Source: Gigaspora rosea
Taxonomy: Eukaryota > Glomeromycota > Glomeromycetes > Diversisporales > Gigasporaceae
Reading direction: 5' to 3'
DNA length: 64,000 nucleotides
NCBI GenBank assembly: GCA_003550325.1
Contig: QKWP01000516.1
Coordinates: 201,641 to 265,640 of the forward strand
A program made the translations under genes and the position numbers. Below, in pieces: positions 12,350-25,127 of this stretch. Positions within the stretch are counted from its first letter, which is position 1, and every line of letters begins with the position of its first letter. The notes beneath the pieces were generated by a model that saw only the letters and a program-made list of their open reading frames with translations, was not told the origin of the DNA and searched no databases.

Positions 12350-13510
12350 ATGTTTTATTGATAATTCTGCATCTTGTTCAATGTTAAAATTTATTAATAA
12401 TTAAATCAAAAAAAAAAGAATCATATAATTTCTATCCGCAAGGCCAAATATTGCTTTTACTTTAAAAAAGTACACTACAAGCACAGTAGATTGGGCCCGC
12501 AATATTAGTTTTTTTATAGGTTTACAAATTAAAAAAAGGTTGTTAATAAACTACTTGCTTGAAATTTAAAAAAAGTTAATTACTTAATTTTATTGGATGA
12601 ACCAGCCCAAAAAAGAATAGTAAATCTTATTATCTCTTATTACTATACTATGTTATTGAAGTAAGGGCTTATTTTAAAAAAGTTTAATAGGCTTCGCACC
12701 CCTGTGTTATGGTTATATATCGCATAGCAGATGCGATATGATTATATATCACACTTAATAAAAGATATATATCATGTATAGGTGCAATACCAATTATATA
12801 TCACACTTAATAAAAGTCTATAAATACAGATCATATGATTATATGCATACCAAAAATATAGGAGTGATTTTATGCACCAATAAAGTAAATTATCAATCAT
12901 GAAGAAAATTTTAACGCTATGCTTCGCCTGTCGGCTCCGCTTCACTTTTTATACTAAAGCTCTATAATATACAACATTATTAATAAGCACCCTAACCCTA
13001 ACGTCTCAGGCAAATTATTTTTTAAAAAACTCAACATGATTATGCACTGTTAAACCATCAATAAGATTAATACTAAGAAAATTTTAATGCTACGCTTCAG
13101 GAGTGTGACTTAGTTTCTTTGATTCCATGTCCGATTCTTGATGTGCTGCACAAAAAATTTATAAAAATTCAATATAACAAACTTACGCTCCTGATAATTC
13201 TAGTCTTTTGTTGTACTAATACGTAACTTTAAAGTATCAACCATCCTCTCTTGATTTTTAATGTTAATACTGTACATATAAATTATTGATAAGAATAATA
13301 AATTTTATGCACAAACTTTGTCTTGATTGCATCAAATATTTCAACTTTTAATATTTGATCATCTAAATTTATTTACAAACTTCAAAACAAAGATTACGCA
13401 AAATTTTTAATTCTTTACAGAAATGATAAGAAAATAATTTATTATATAATTTAAAAAGATAAAAACTTGTACAAAAAAAAGCTTTTATAGATTACAATAA
13501 ACAGCAATAA
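12350..13510. other. AT-rich spacer with short local repeats
   Basis: The word attatatatcacacttaata occurs twice (12742 and 12793), and gaaaattttaacgctatgct at 12904 recurs in changed form at 13078. An isolated CCCTAACCCTAA run lies near 12990. No gene seen. Confidence 0.45.
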
Positions 13511-13516
13511 CTATTT

Positions 13517-14069
13517 TCAGGGTTTAATTCTAACTAGTAACTCTTTACATGAAGTTGATCCAGAAATTTTCACTTTTAACGAAGTTTTCATATTAGCTAA
13601 CTCAACATCATACTTTTCAAATAGTATTACCATTAATGAAAGTAATTCAATCATTGCTAACCTCTTCCAGGACAAATACGTAACCCACCACCAAATGTTA
13701 CTAATGAAAATTTATGCCTTAGTTTATTTTTATAGAATCGATTCGGATCAAAAATTTCAGGATTAGGCCAATGATCTTTAAGTGAATGAATGCCTTTAAT
13801 ATTTATATGACCATTATTCCTGCTTCAAATTGATGCCTGACTATTTTACATGAATTATCAGCATATCTTGGGACTTCATTTGAAATTGGTATAATTTGAC
13901 CAACTTCATTAATAACTGAATCACAATATTCTAATTTTAACAGATCATCATATTTCCAATCGAATAATGTATTTGGAGGAAACATTAAATCAATTTCGGC
14001 ACATATTTTTTGTTTAACTTGAGGATATTGGCAGATGTAATAGACTATGAAACTGAATGTATTAGCTGT
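13517..14069 (-). pseudogene. Cytochrome P450, 3' exon, decayed
   Basis: Minus-strand frames give the C-terminal third of a cytochrome P450, a haem-thiolate mono-oxygenase usually anchored in the ER. In order: an I-helix-like start (TANTFSFIVYYICQYPQVKQ), the K-helix region (YCDSVINEVGQIIPIS), a PERF-like segment (HWPNPEIFDPNRF) and the haem-binding loop FGGGLRICPGR, which keeps the Cys ligand and the FxxGxRxCxG pattern. The reading frame changes at least twice (after EAGIMV, and after the haem loop before LAMIELLSLMVILF). In the K helix, ExxR reads EVGQ, so the conserved Arg is lost. A TATGTAG acceptor at about 14070 could begin the exon. No upstream exons were found, so this is a truncated relic of a host gene. 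Confidence 0.85.
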
Positions 14070-14079
14070 CTACATATGT

Positions 14080-15127
14080 AATACATGCATATGTAATACA
14101 GGTGAACTAAATTACTAATTTATAAATGCATTAAATAAGTTTATCGCATCTCTATATTTATTTTTTTTAAAAAATGATGATTGACAAAATTAGCCAATCA
14201 TATTAGAAAGCGATATATAAGCATATCGCAGGGTGCGAGATATGCATTTATTCTATTTTAAAATAAAAAAATAATGCAATTTTAATATCTACTATTTGCT
14301 ATATATTCAAAATTATAGTTTAGTAATAGAATTAAAAAAAAGTTTTCTAAGTAATAGCTATTGAAAAGTATAGCTTAATTTTGCAAAAAATATAAAAATT
14401 AAACTATTAAATACTGGTATAAAGTACTATAATCTAATAAATTAAGGTTCTAACTTTTTGAATCAAATAGCAAGCATTACTGTTTAAGATATTATAAAGA
14501 ACTATTAAATCAGATCTATTAGGCCTACTATAAAATTTAAAGATAGTTTAGTTATAATTTAAGTACATTTTATCTTGGTAGCCATTACAAAATTAATAGT
14601 ACAATAGATAACAATAAATTTAACATTGAAAAATTATTTTTTAATAAAATAAAATATCTTGTTATATAGCAATCTTGATAAAATATTAATTTTAAAAAAA
14701 TAAGACTAAATTTTTTGATAGCTCTTCTAATTATCTAATTTTAACCTAATCAAATACTTGTAAACAAAGTTGACTATTAGTTTCTAGTTAAATTTCAAGT
14801 AAAAAGAATCTTTAAAAAAACAAATAGTCTAGCAAGCAATTAATATTAAAACCTGTACAAGACTAATTTATTTAATAATAAACCAAATTTATTATATAAT
14901 TAGAATAGCAATGTATATTATATACAGAGAGTACTATATTATTATAGATACTTTTTAAAAATTTATATTGAGCTAAATAAATAAGATATAAAGCTAAAAA
15001 TTGTACAAAATATTATTTAAATCTATAGCTTTTAAATAAAAAAAGTTTGCAAAATTCTATGTAGTAGTTTTTAAGTTAATCAAAGTACATAGCTTTGTGT
15101 AATGTTATACATATATGAAACTAGTAA
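14080..15127. other. AT-rich spacer, nothing recognised
   Basis: About 1 kb of very AT-rich sequence. The only feature noticed is a small palindrome-like tatcgca/tgcgagata pair near 14213-14245. No gene found. Confidence 0.4.
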
Positions 15128-15492
15128 TTTTTAAACAAGATTGTTAAAATGCATCACTGGTGTTCAACACCAGTATGAAGATCAATATCAAAAAAATAAA
15201 CAAAAAAAATAAACAAAGGTTAAAACTAATAAATGTTAAGTTAGAGTTAATAGTTAGGGTTAGGGTGAGGCATAGTATATAGTAAATTTCACAAGGGGGT
15301 TTTTTTTAAAAAAAAGGTGGGATCATAGATAAAATTTTGAGTTAAAAGGTATTTTTCAAAAAAAATACCAAAACAACAAAAATTTTATGTTACACCTAAT
15401 CTTTACATTATACTGCATTTAGCAAATTTGATTGGTAAAAATCATTGTGGTTTAAACATCAGTGGTGCGTTTTAGTAATCTCGTTTTTAAAA
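15128..15492. mobile_element. Small inverted-repeat element, CATCACTGGTGTT type
   Basis: The left end (TTTTTAAACAAGATTGTTAA, then AATGCATCACTGGTGTT) is matched in inverse orientation by the right end (gcgttttagtaatctcgttt preceded by aacatcagtggt). Related sequence is found at 33975-34290. It carries a gttagggttaggg run. No clear target duplication; superfamily unknown. Confidence 0.55.
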
Positions 15493-15813
15493 AATTATTT
15501 ATTATAATTGCTATATATAAAAAAATTTTGTTTATTAAGTAAACTAAATATGATTATTATATAAAATTTGTTTAGTATAATAAATTTCATATAATAATTT
15601 TTAAAACTTTTACAAATTTTAAACTTAATATTATTATTAAATATAAAAGTTAAATATTAAATTTAAAATTAAAAAATTTTAAAAAATTTTTAATATAATA
15701 TTTAGAGTTAATATATATGCACTCAAAAGCAGTATTGTACATTTTTGCTGTCCCAGCTTTTTTTTGCAATGTTTCAATATCACAATATTCCAGTATTACA
15801 AGTGTTCCAACTA

Positions 15814-16140
15814 CAGTCAACCCTCCATAAATGCAATACCTCTCTAAATGCACATTTTTTTCTATTCCGTAAAATGCTATTAGTACTAAATGCACGTTCT
15901 ATATTCTGTAAATGCACGTTTTCTTGAATAACATTTTATATCACACTAACCTCCCTAAATGCACGTGGCCAATCAAATTTTAGTATTTAAGATAGGTTAT
16001 ACAGTTTTGGTAGAAGTTACACAAACTTGATGATCTAATTTTTAAAAGCTGCAATTTAATTGGCTCTCTCTAAATGCAAACCTCCCTAAATGCACGTTGT
16101 AGGCTTGTCCCTACGAGTTGCATTTATGGAGGGTTGACTG
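15814..16140. mobile_element. pogo/Fot1-like MITE, TA target duplication
   Basis: Near-perfect TIRs of about 22 bp begin CAGTCAACCCTCCATAAATG at 15814 and end with the inverse at 16140. TA lies directly outside both ends (15812-15813 and 16141-16142). TIRs beginning CAGT and a TA duplication fit Tc1/mariner-pogo elements. Internally the word CC(T)CTAAATGCACGT recurs several times. Non-coding. Confidence 0.85.
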
Positions 16141-16439
16141 TATGTCCTAAGTCTTAATAATTAATAAATTAATTTTAAAAAATATATAATTATGTATTTT
16201 TTTAAGTGCTGAACACATTTCTAAAAAAAATTATTTAGATTATCTTAATAAAATTTTAAGTAATTTTAATTTATAAAATTGATCCAAAATGTTTCAAAAT
16301 GTTTCAACTCATGTCTCAACTGTCCTATATACAACACTGCGTGCATCTATGCGCCCCCAAATCAGTCCAAAAACTGGGTTGAAATGCATGTTGATCCTTC
16401 TTAATTTAGTAAGTTGAGTAACTATCTAATGGACGATAA

Positions 16440-17450
16440 AATGCAAATTAAGAAATTAAGATCGCGCACATTTCAAACTATATAGCGTTTTTTTAAATAT
16501 TTTCACTTGATTTTTCTTATTTTTTTTTCTTTTTTACTAGATTTACAACTATAGAATGTTAATTGTAAATCTGGTATATTCAACAAAGAAGAATAGTACG
16601 CGATTTACAATAGCTTTTTATAATGTTTTAGATGAGGTTAAAACTTTGTTTTTTATTCGCTAAACGGATGATAAGATGCAAATTAAATATCGTTCATAAT
16701 TGAGAAGATACGTATACACATTTCAAACTATATAGTGTTTTTTGAATATTTTTTACTTAATTCTCTAATTTGGTTTTTTTACGTGTTTTTTTACTAGTAA
16801 TTTGTAGATTCAGTATATTCAACAAAGGATTATAGTACGTGATTTACGGTGGCTTTTTACATTTTAGATAAGGTTAAAACTTTGAGTTTTTTATAGTAAT
16901 ATATTCGCTAGACGGATGTTAAGATGCAAATTAAAGATCGTTCATAATTGAGAAGATACATACACACGTTTCAAACTATATAGCATTTTTTGAATATTTT
17001 TTATTTGAATTCTCTAATTTTTTAGATTTACAACTATAGAACGGTAATTTGTAGATCTGGTATATTCAACAGAGGATTATAGTGCATGATTTATTGTAGC
17101 TTTTTACAATATTTTAGATGACGTTAAAACTTTGGGCTTTTATAGTGATATATTCACTAAATGGACATTCATAATTGAAAAGATATGTACACACGTTTCA
17201 AACTATATAGCGTTTTTTGAAATTTTTCACTTGAATTCTCTAATTGGGGGGTTTTTTTCTAGATTTACAACTATAGAACGGTAATTTGTAGTTCCAGTAT
17301 ATTCAACAGAGGATTATAGTCCACGATTTATGGTATGTCTTAGATGAGGTTAAAACTTTGGGTTTTTATAATGATATATGGACAATAAGATGCAAATTAA
17401 AGATCGTTCATAATTGAGAAGACACACGTTTCAAACTATATAGCATTTTT
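16440..17450. repeat. Subterminal tandem repeat of the MULE, unit about 240 bp
   Basis: About four units, each with tttcaaactatatagcg, a TTTTTTGAATATTTTT(A/C)ACTT block, gatttacaactatagaa, ggtatattcaaca and ttagatgaggttaaaactt. The same unit resumes at 18965-19320 after an intervening insertion, so the two blocks were once continuous. Non-coding. Confidence 0.8.
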
Positions 17451-17451
17451 A

Positions 17452-18965
17452 CCAGTATGATCACGTTGATTGTGCAACATTAAATGCATATCGTTCAACT
17501 TTTTTGATGTCCGCTATGCTAATTTTCGCAAAATCCTTGTAATAATTTTCATTTATTCATTTTTAGAAGGTTAAGAATTTTGCATATAACCCTACATGTA
17601 GATAACGCTTTATGATGCAAGGCTGATGTTACTGATTATTAATTATTTATAATGCAAAGCTAATTAATGATAATGATAGTTCAAAGATGGTGGGAATATA
17701 TTCGTTATGTAATTTTAATTTATGTGCAATTGAATAATCTATCTTTGGGATGATGTACTTTGTGGTTATCGCGCGTTACTGTATGCATTACCAGTACGAT
17801 CCCATTTCATGTGTAACATGAAATGTGGCTTATGATTTTCAATTTCATCATCACTTGTCATTTAAAGTAAGGACGTTTCAAATGTTGATCGTTAATTACA
17901 GCATTCTTTACTATCTGAAATCTTTAACAGGCAATTATTACAATACAGTTTTTTTGATTTGTAACTATTGCGAACATTAATATAATAATTTCTTGACTAA
18001 TGTGATCATATGTAATATTGAAGTATTATTAATAATTTCGAATTTATTAATTTTAAATTCATATTTTTTTTGGAATTTTGCATTTTCGTTACGGGCTTCA
18101 TTGTTTATTAGATTTAGCTATCAGCTTTTTTTTTTTTGGAGCTTGGGTTTGTCTTTTGCTTAGTAACTAGTTTCGCTTAAAAGACATCACACTTCACTAA
18201 CACTCGTTTCACTAATAGGTCATTTTACAGATTACTAATTTACAGACAATTTCGGTTTGTAAACAGTATATTTTACTGATGGTTCATTTTGCAAAGTAAT
18301 TCTGATCATTATCATTGTAGAATCAAGTGATATAAGCTATTGGTTATTTGCGAAATGAACTCGTCTGTAAATTAACCGTCTGTAAATAAGCTTGCCAGTG
18401 AAACGATATTGATAAGATGTGGTGTCTTTAAAGTGATTGATAGTATAACAGATTTCTTCGTGATGAACAATTATTTGGAGCCATGGTAATTTGGAGAGCT
18501 TATCAAAATGCAAGATTAGAAGACTTTATGAATTACATATTCGATTTGTCGACTCAACCTTAGATGTGGATATTTTCTTGTTAATACACATGCATATTAC
18601 TAAAAGATTATCCTTTTTTCTAGGATAATATATTATTACTTGTTTGGTTATTGGTAGATACAGACGGGTTCCACAACCATTCAGGCATTGCAAGAGCCTC
18701 CTATCTGATTATTAAGCACTGTAGCTGTAATGACAGTACAAGAGTATTAAGTTTAATTTGGTTACTTTAACAATTCTATTTCAAGAGAATGTATATTACC
18801 AGAGTGCGTATAAAGTTTAATTCTGTTCGCTTTAACATAGCTTTTCAATTATATTTTTTTCAGACAAGTAATCAAATAGATAAGTCCAGTAATATGAATG
18901 GAAGCTGATTCCTTACCTTGCGCACATGATCGTACTGGTCCTGCACGGCATCGCATGCTGCGCAA
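17452..18965. mobile_element. Insertion of ~1.5 kb inside the MULE tandem repeat
   Basis: The tandem unit breaks off after caaactatatagcattttt at 17450 and resumes near 18965 (caactatatttttcacttga). The intervening DNA carries ACCAGTA(T/C)GATC words at 17452 and 17791 and the inverse GATCGTACTGGT at 18927. I could not define exact ends or a target duplication. A further small inverted-repeat element lies inside it at 18178-18430. Confidence 0.5.
18178..18430. mobile_element. Small inverted-repeat MITE
   Basis: The ends TTAAAAGACATCACA and TGTGGTGTCTTTAA are inverse, and further inward TCGTTTCACT and TTTACAGAC pair with AGTGAAACGA and GTCTGTAAA. A TTAA-like flank is possible but not proven. 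Non-coding. Confidence 0.6.
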
Positions 18966-19553
18966 CTATATTTTTCACTTGAATTCTCTAATTTGTTTTT
19001 TTTTTTACTAGATTTACAACTATAAAACGGTAATTTGTAGATCTGGAAAACTTTGAGTTTTTATAGTGATATATTCACTAAATAGTAATAAGATGCAAAT
19101 TAAAGATCATTTATAATTGAAAAAATATGTACACACATTTCAAATTATATAGCATTTTTGGAATATTTTTTACTTGAATCTCTAATTTTTTTTACAACTA
19201 TAGAATGGTAATTTGTAAATCCGGTGTATTCAATAAAGAATAATAGTATGCAATTTACGGTAGCTTTTTACAATATTTTAGATGAGGTTAAAACTTGGAT
19301 TTTTTACAGTGATATATTTGCAGGTACAGTACACTCTTAGTTCAAAAAACAAATAATATATTACTTTAAAGTTTTACTGTGTACTAATATATTTTATTTA
19401 TATAAACTTATTATATTTATTGATTGTTATTGAAAGTTTATGCAAGTGATTCAATAATATATTAATAATAAAGATAAGTTATAATTCTTTGAATTTATTA
19501 TAATCGTAGATAAAAAATTATTTGATACTATTTATTGTAATGTAAATATAATT

Positions 19554-22045
19554 CTAACGTCTTTGTTTCTGGATATAACTATAGGATCTATCTTTATCAG
19601 ATTCAGAGATTTTACATTCATCATATAAGAAAATATTTAATTTTTTTCTTACCTCAGTATCCATAATTGTCTCCAAGTTAGCACCAGTAATTCGATTTCG
19701 ATCTGCTTGGTTATATCGATCCCAAACCCTTTGAATTGCACCAACCCAATCTTCAAATTTGGCATCAGTAATTTTTTTTGGCTCTTTTTCCTTTGGGACA
19801 AAAATAGCATGTGAAATTGGTGCAGAATAGAACTTTTGGCACACTGCAAAAATGTGTTTGCATGCTATTCCCCAGAACTTAAAATCAGGACAAGTACATT
19901 CCAGGTGTGCAGGTTTAATGTTATCACTTTTTTGTATGTGGTCTTTTATATAAACCTCATAATTGCTATCATCTTTTGATGACTTTACAAGATAATGTCA
20001 ATTATCAGGAAGAGAGTGAATATCTAAATCTGAACCAGCAAGTTTATGCCGCTGTTGTTCCTTTTGCCGGGGCTTCATTCTACCAATTAGCAAACAGACA
20101 GCTTCATGCTCAAATTCTGCATCTTTCAAAGCGGCTTGTAAAGTCCAAATCAAGGAATCGATTCTATGATTTGGTCTGGCCCCAAGGTGTGTGTATTTCA
20201 ACTTCTTGTGCTATGATTCAATGAAGTTTGTCATGTTCATTTCTTGATGCTCATACTGACAATAGGCATCAATCCACTTTTCACAATTATTCAAATATTC
20301 TCTCCTTATGTAATTTACCCACTGATCCTCACCAAATGCCATCCACCGAGTGAAATATTCTTCTGACTTTTTATGAGCCTAAAGTAGAGATATTAAACTA
20401 TTCAAATTAAATTTATCCAAGTTATTTGGATAAATTTTGCTATTATATGGTTATTCAAATAAATATTAAATTACCCAAATAACCAGATAATTTAATAATG
20501 CCTGGGTAAAAGTTGTTACTATATAGTTGTCTTAAATATATATTAAATTACTCAGGTATTATTCAATTAACTTGTTATTCGAGTAATTTAATATATATTT
20601 GTGGTAACTGTATTGTAATAAATTTTATTCAAGCTCAATTTTTATTCAATATATTTAATTTTAAAAATTTAATACTTACCTGAGAGGCATTCCGCACTCG
20701 CATTATTGTGCCAAGTTCATCCAATGCAGATTTTTGAATTACTTGCTTTTTTGTCCTTTCCAAATTAATACTGTTTATGTTTGTTTTTTGAGCCTTGAAA
20801 TTGCTACAGTCCCCTTTTATTTTATTTTTATTTTTTTGCCATGCATGTTTAACATGCCATTGGCAAAGCAGTATTTTAACATCAGGATATACGGTATGAA
20901 TGGCCTTCTGTTGTGCATCATCACAGTCGGTAATAAAGGTATGAGGTGTCCATTTCTGATTTTGGCTTTTAAGTGCATTTAGCCAGTATATTAATGTTTC
21001 CCTGGCTTTTTTTTCAGATATTAGGTGCGCAACAGGTATACCTTGTCCACTTTCATCATCACGTATAAGCAAAGTGAAAAGGTGCGTCTTGTGAGATGTT
21101 GTTCCATGCATTCCATCAATGCATACTGTTCCTGCACTTTTTGACTTTAACAAAGTTTTTTGAAACTGTGTTTGAAATCCATACATAAAACCTAAGGATG
21201 AATTCCAAATTAAGTTGCTACAGGTATGGGACCCATCTTTCTGGGATGAAGCAACCCATGCTTTAAGCAAAACTTCTTCACTATATCCTTTCTGTTCATT
21301 ACCTAGAAAAACTACCCCTTTTATTTCTTTATGGACAATATTATATGCATCTATATAGGATAGGTATGTGTCACGCCTCTGTGTAAGAGATATGGAATCT
21401 ATATCATTGCTATAGTGAGATTGATTAATACGCTGATGAAATATTGTCACAATTTGAGAAGGCTTTAAACCATCTTTCACCCTTTGTCGGACCCATTCCT
21501 TTGCTTGTTGCGATATGTGAAAATGACGTAAGTCTTCATCAGAGCCAGGGACATGCCCGTTGTGGAGGTTGTAATGGATAATTTGAACTATATCATCTTC
21601 TTCATTCTGATGTTTTAATACACGTAAATAAGAATTACATCCAACTTTCTTGGATATCTTTTGAGGTGGGTTATGGTTTGACAAAGGTTTGGTTGCCCGT
21701 TCTATTGTTCCAGCAGTGGATTTGGAACTTCCAGAACAATGGCATACATATTTTTCATTAAGTATATATTCATTATTTATTCTATTGCCTTTGTATATAT
21801 AATTTGCTCCAGAAATATTTGGAAGTATTTCTTTGATTCAATTTTTATATATATTTAATGTAAGGTGGGTATAAATTTTTACATATTCATTATTAATTAT
21901 CTATTTCTTGTGACTCATCTTCAATATCGGATTCAATAAGTTCACTAGTTAAATTGATAAATTCAGACATGCTTTGGTTTGAACTAGCAGGATCTTCGAT
22001 ATCATTATGATTTAATAAAAAGTTTATTGAAGTTAGATTTGACAT
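19554..22045 (-). pseudogene. MULE transposase (FAR1-like N-terminus, SWIM finger), nonsense-disrupted
   Basis: Three exons, minus strand. Exon 1 starts MSNLTSINFL at 22045. Exon 2, ending at 20680, has a Cys/His segment (EKYVCHCSG) like FAR1-type DNA-binding fingers, then the MULE catalytic core: first Asp in GTVCIDGMHG, second Asp in FITDCDDAQQ, and the CQWHVKHAW motif. A 301 bp intron (20379-20679) has a GTAAGT donor and TTTAG acceptor, both in phase 0. Exon 3 begins AHKKSEEYFTRW and ends in a SWIM zinc finger (CTCPDFKFWGIACKH) and a C-terminal tail. Breaks: a frame change and a TGA (KN*IKE) between exon 1 and the Cys/His segment, TAG in NFIES*HKKL and TGA in LPDN*HYL. At all three stops the family normally has, or plausibly had, Trp. 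The product would cut and join the TIRs of the enclosing element. Confidence 0.88.
20379..20679 (-). other. Intron of the MULE transposase
   Basis: Donor CTCAG|GTAAGT and acceptor CTACTTTAG|GCTCAT join AAs VRNASQ to AHKKSEE in phase 0. The intron has local inverted words (AAATTACTC, ATTTAATAT) but no coding sequence. Confidence 0.85.
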
Positions 22046-22059
22046 TTTTTCTGTTTTTT

Positions 22060-23640
22060 TTCTTTTGAATTATATTTACTAATTTATTTGAGTATTACAA
22101 TTGACAAATATAAAAAAATCGCAGGAACTTGAGCAACTTTTGCAAAGCATTTGAGCAATTATATAGACTAAGTTTTGTAACCCTGTGATTATTAGGCATC
22201 TAGAGTGAGACGGTAATTTACATTACTATTTAGCTATAATATTTGGATAATAAACTAATTTTTTTATCTCTTTTTTCACATAACCTGTACGAAATATCCA
22301 TTAATTTACAACACAATTGATGGGCTTAATAATGAAACAATCTTTGTGGGTCAATAAACTTGTTAATGCTATAGTTAATAAACTCATACTAACAATATTT
22401 TATTACTTGTCTATTCTGAGCTGAGTATATTTTTTTCGCATAATTTATTTTAATACATTATTGACTAATTCCCTTTAGTATATTCTATAGAAACTCAATC
22501 GATGAACTTATTCTTCCACAACTAATGAATAATATTTTGCCCTTTATTATCAATTAATTGTCGTGTGCTAGACACTGCCACATCCAAGGTGCATTAGCAA
22601 GCTATATATAATTATATTAAAATGGGATTGGTGAGAAAAGAATGGCGCTTAGTAACAATAAAAAATTTAATTTCTCACAAAGTTTAGATAGTGCCATCTA
22701 TCTCTTTAATTTTTGAACTAATCTTTTCTTAATTATTCCTATTTAAATAATTCTATATAGCTTGGTTCATGCGAGGTAATCTTAGCATTTATTTATACAA
22801 CTTACACAAGAATATAATGCAAATATATCATGTGACTTTGTATAAAGTATGCTTAAATTTTAATTATGTTGCGAAGTTTCAAATTAAAATTAAGAAATCT
22901 TAATTTATTTTTCTGATTCACTATCATTAAAATTATCTTATCGAATGATTCACCTTGCACGAGTTGATGTCACCTCACATGTGTGAAAATTTTGTACCGC
23001 ACGTGAGGTACATTTCCAGTTGCAGCACAATCGATAAGGCTTGGTAATAATGAACAACGAATATTTTTTAATTTCTCACGCATTTCTCATTAGTAGTTAA
23101 TTACGAATTAATTATGGTTAATTATTAAATTCTATTTTTGTCTAATAATTTCGCGACTAATCCCATTATAGTATGCTATACGTAATATGCGCAATGACAC
23201 AACTAACGAATACTATTTTATCTATCTTTCGTGTTTCGTATTTAATATTTCCCAACTTATTTTTTAGTTCAGCGCAGTATTTAAAAATTGTTTCTATTTT
23301 TAGCTAAGTGCAGTAACAATAAGGTTTTTAATTGAGCGCAGTATTTAAAATATTGCATGTATTTTAGTTGAGCGTAATATTTAAAAATTGTTTTTTAATT
23401 GAGCACAGAATTTAAAAAGTTTTTTTTATACTCAACATTTAAATCGTATTAATTTTGCGTCCTTGTATTAGTTAACGTGTATAGTTAACGTGTATTTATT
23501 CATTATATCATTACATATACATAATAAGAGAATATACAGATTATAATTAAATGTTATGTAAAAAACGCGTAAAAAACTCGATGCCATTATTATGCTATAA
23601 AAAGCAACTAATTTAAAATATATATCAAATGTGATTTTGT
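22060..23640. other. MULE 5' side of the gene: non-coding, with local duplications
   Basis: Between the transposase start and the right TIR there is no gene. Stretches at 22300-22570 and 23030-23230 resemble each other (aacaacgaatattttttaat, ctaattcc/ctaatccc, aatgaataatattttgcc). A palindrome pairs cctcacatgtgtg with cgcacgtgagg near 22971-23012. The transposase promoter should lie at the low-coordinate end of this block. Confidence 0.5.
23264..23440. repeat. Tandem repeat, unit about 60 bp, 3-4 copies
   Basis: Units read gagcgcagtatttaaaaatt with gttttttaattg or gtatttttagtt linkers. It lies inside the MULE next to the right TIR. Non-coding. Confidence 0.7.
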
Positions 23641-24388
23641 TCATTTAGATAGTTACTCAACTTACTAAATTAAGAAGGATCGATGTGCATTTCAAACCAG
23701 TTTTTGGACTGGTTTGGGGTGCATAGATGCACGCATACAACACTATCTAAAGGTATATATACTTGTATCACGTGATCAATAAATTACTACCAAAATTCAA
23801 GATTAGATATAATATTACACAATCAAAAAAATTTAAAACAAATGTTCATTTTGACAAGAATTGCTCATTTCGCAAGAAATTGCATATTAAACTAGTGATT
23901 TTACTATATAATTATCTAAACCCAAACTCTAATATAATTTTTACTCTAACTCTAACCTAATATAAACAATATTAGTATTACTATTTTTGTATATAATATC
24001 ATATTATAAAATAATAGATACTAAAAATATAATGTACCCTATAGGTATATTTATATTAATTTCAATATTTATTACAAAATTTAATAATTTTATGAATATT
24101 TTTTTAAAATTTTTAGAATTTGTGTAATTTGTTATACTGAACAAATTTTACTTAATAAAAAATTAACTGTTATATACTAAAAATTACTATTTATATTTAT
24201 ATTAAAACTGCATTTTAACTATATAGTAAATTGTACAAATAAAAAAGGAAAATTATTCATAGCGACCCGTTGCCATGGCGACTATACATGTTGGCAAAAC
24301 CTATGGGATTTGGGATTGGGCTATGGACAAACCCGGACAAATAGGTTTGTTCACCTATATTTAAAAATCCCATGTGGCAAAACTGGAC

Positions 24389-24560
24389 AAATCCCAATCC
24401 CAAATCCCAAATCCCAAACTTATCCCAAATCCCAAACCTATTCCAAATCCCAAACCTGTCCCAAATCCCAATCCCAAATCCCAATCCCAAATTCCAAATC
24501 CCAAATACCAATTCCAAATCCCAATTCCAAATCCCAATTCCAAATTCCAAATTTAAAATT
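24389..24560. repeat. CCCAAAT minisatellite
   Basis: Alternating units of CCCAAAT, CCCAAT and TCCAAAT run for about 170 bp. Several overlapping frames open on both strands only because of this repetition. Confidence 0.9.
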
Positions 24561-24600
24561 TAAAATTAAAATTCTAATTTAAATTCTAATTTTGCTAACC

Positions 24601-25127
24601 GCACTATAGTTACACAAAATTTTCTATTTTTAGAATTCAAATAATATATGCACTTATGTTACACAAAGACCTAGTGCATTGTTTTTGCAAAAATAATTTT
24701 TGGTTACATGCTGCTAATATTGTATAATATTACACGAGTCTAATTTTGGTAACCTAATCCTGGGTCGGCCAGCATTAAGCTTAATGCTGGTGGCGGGTTA
24801 GACATAATTCTGGCCCATCCTAACTCTAAATCTAGGACATATCCATCTAGTATATCTAGTATATGTATAGTGATTGGCTAGATTTAGTGTTAGGGTAGGC
24901 TGGAATTATGTCTAACCCCGTCAGGGGCATTATCATGATAGTGCCCACCAGCATTAAGCTTAAAGCTGGCTGACCCAGGTTAGATTACCAAAATTAGACT
25001 TGTATAACATTACATAACATTAACAGCGTGTAACTAAAAATTATTTTTGCAAAAACAATGCACCGGGCCTTTGTGAAACACAAGTGCATAAATTCTAAAA
25101 ATAGAAAATCTTGTATAACCATGGTGC
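24601..25127. repeat. Foldback of ~520 bp, right end cut by the assembly gap
   Basis: Two arms of about 225 bp are inverse to each other: the left starts GCACTATAGTTACAC at 24601, and the right ends GTATAACCATGGTGC at 25127 where the gap begins. The arms share ttctatttttagaatt, cattgtttttgcaaaaataa and ggttagacataatt. Each arm contains a shorter hairpin; on the left it is a perfect 22 bp palindrome centred on AAGCTT (24769-24790). Such structures often collapse assemblies. Confidence 0.85.

Larger units (their letters stand above)
16339..23734. mobile_element. Complete-ended MULE, 7.4 kb, 10 bp target duplication
   Basis: Inverted repeats of about 95 bp begin GCGTGCATCTATGC at 16339 and end with the inverse at 23734; they share CAGTCCAAAAACTGG and GATCCTTCTTAATTTAGTAA. 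A perfect 10 bp direct repeat, ATACAACACT, flanks the element (16329-16338 and 23735-23744). Long TIRs and 8-11 bp duplications are typical of Mutator-like elements, and the inside holds a MULE transposase on the minus strand (19554-22045). Two blocks of a ~240 bp tandem repeat and a ~1.5 kb insertion fill the side opposite the gene. The element looks complete at its ends, but its transposase has nonsense changes, so it is probably inactive. Confidence 0.93.

Noticed and set aside
24257-24582. Overlapping Gly/Ile/Trp-rich and Pro/Asn/Lys-rich frames
   Set aside because: All derive from the CCCAAAT minisatellite read in different frames and strands.
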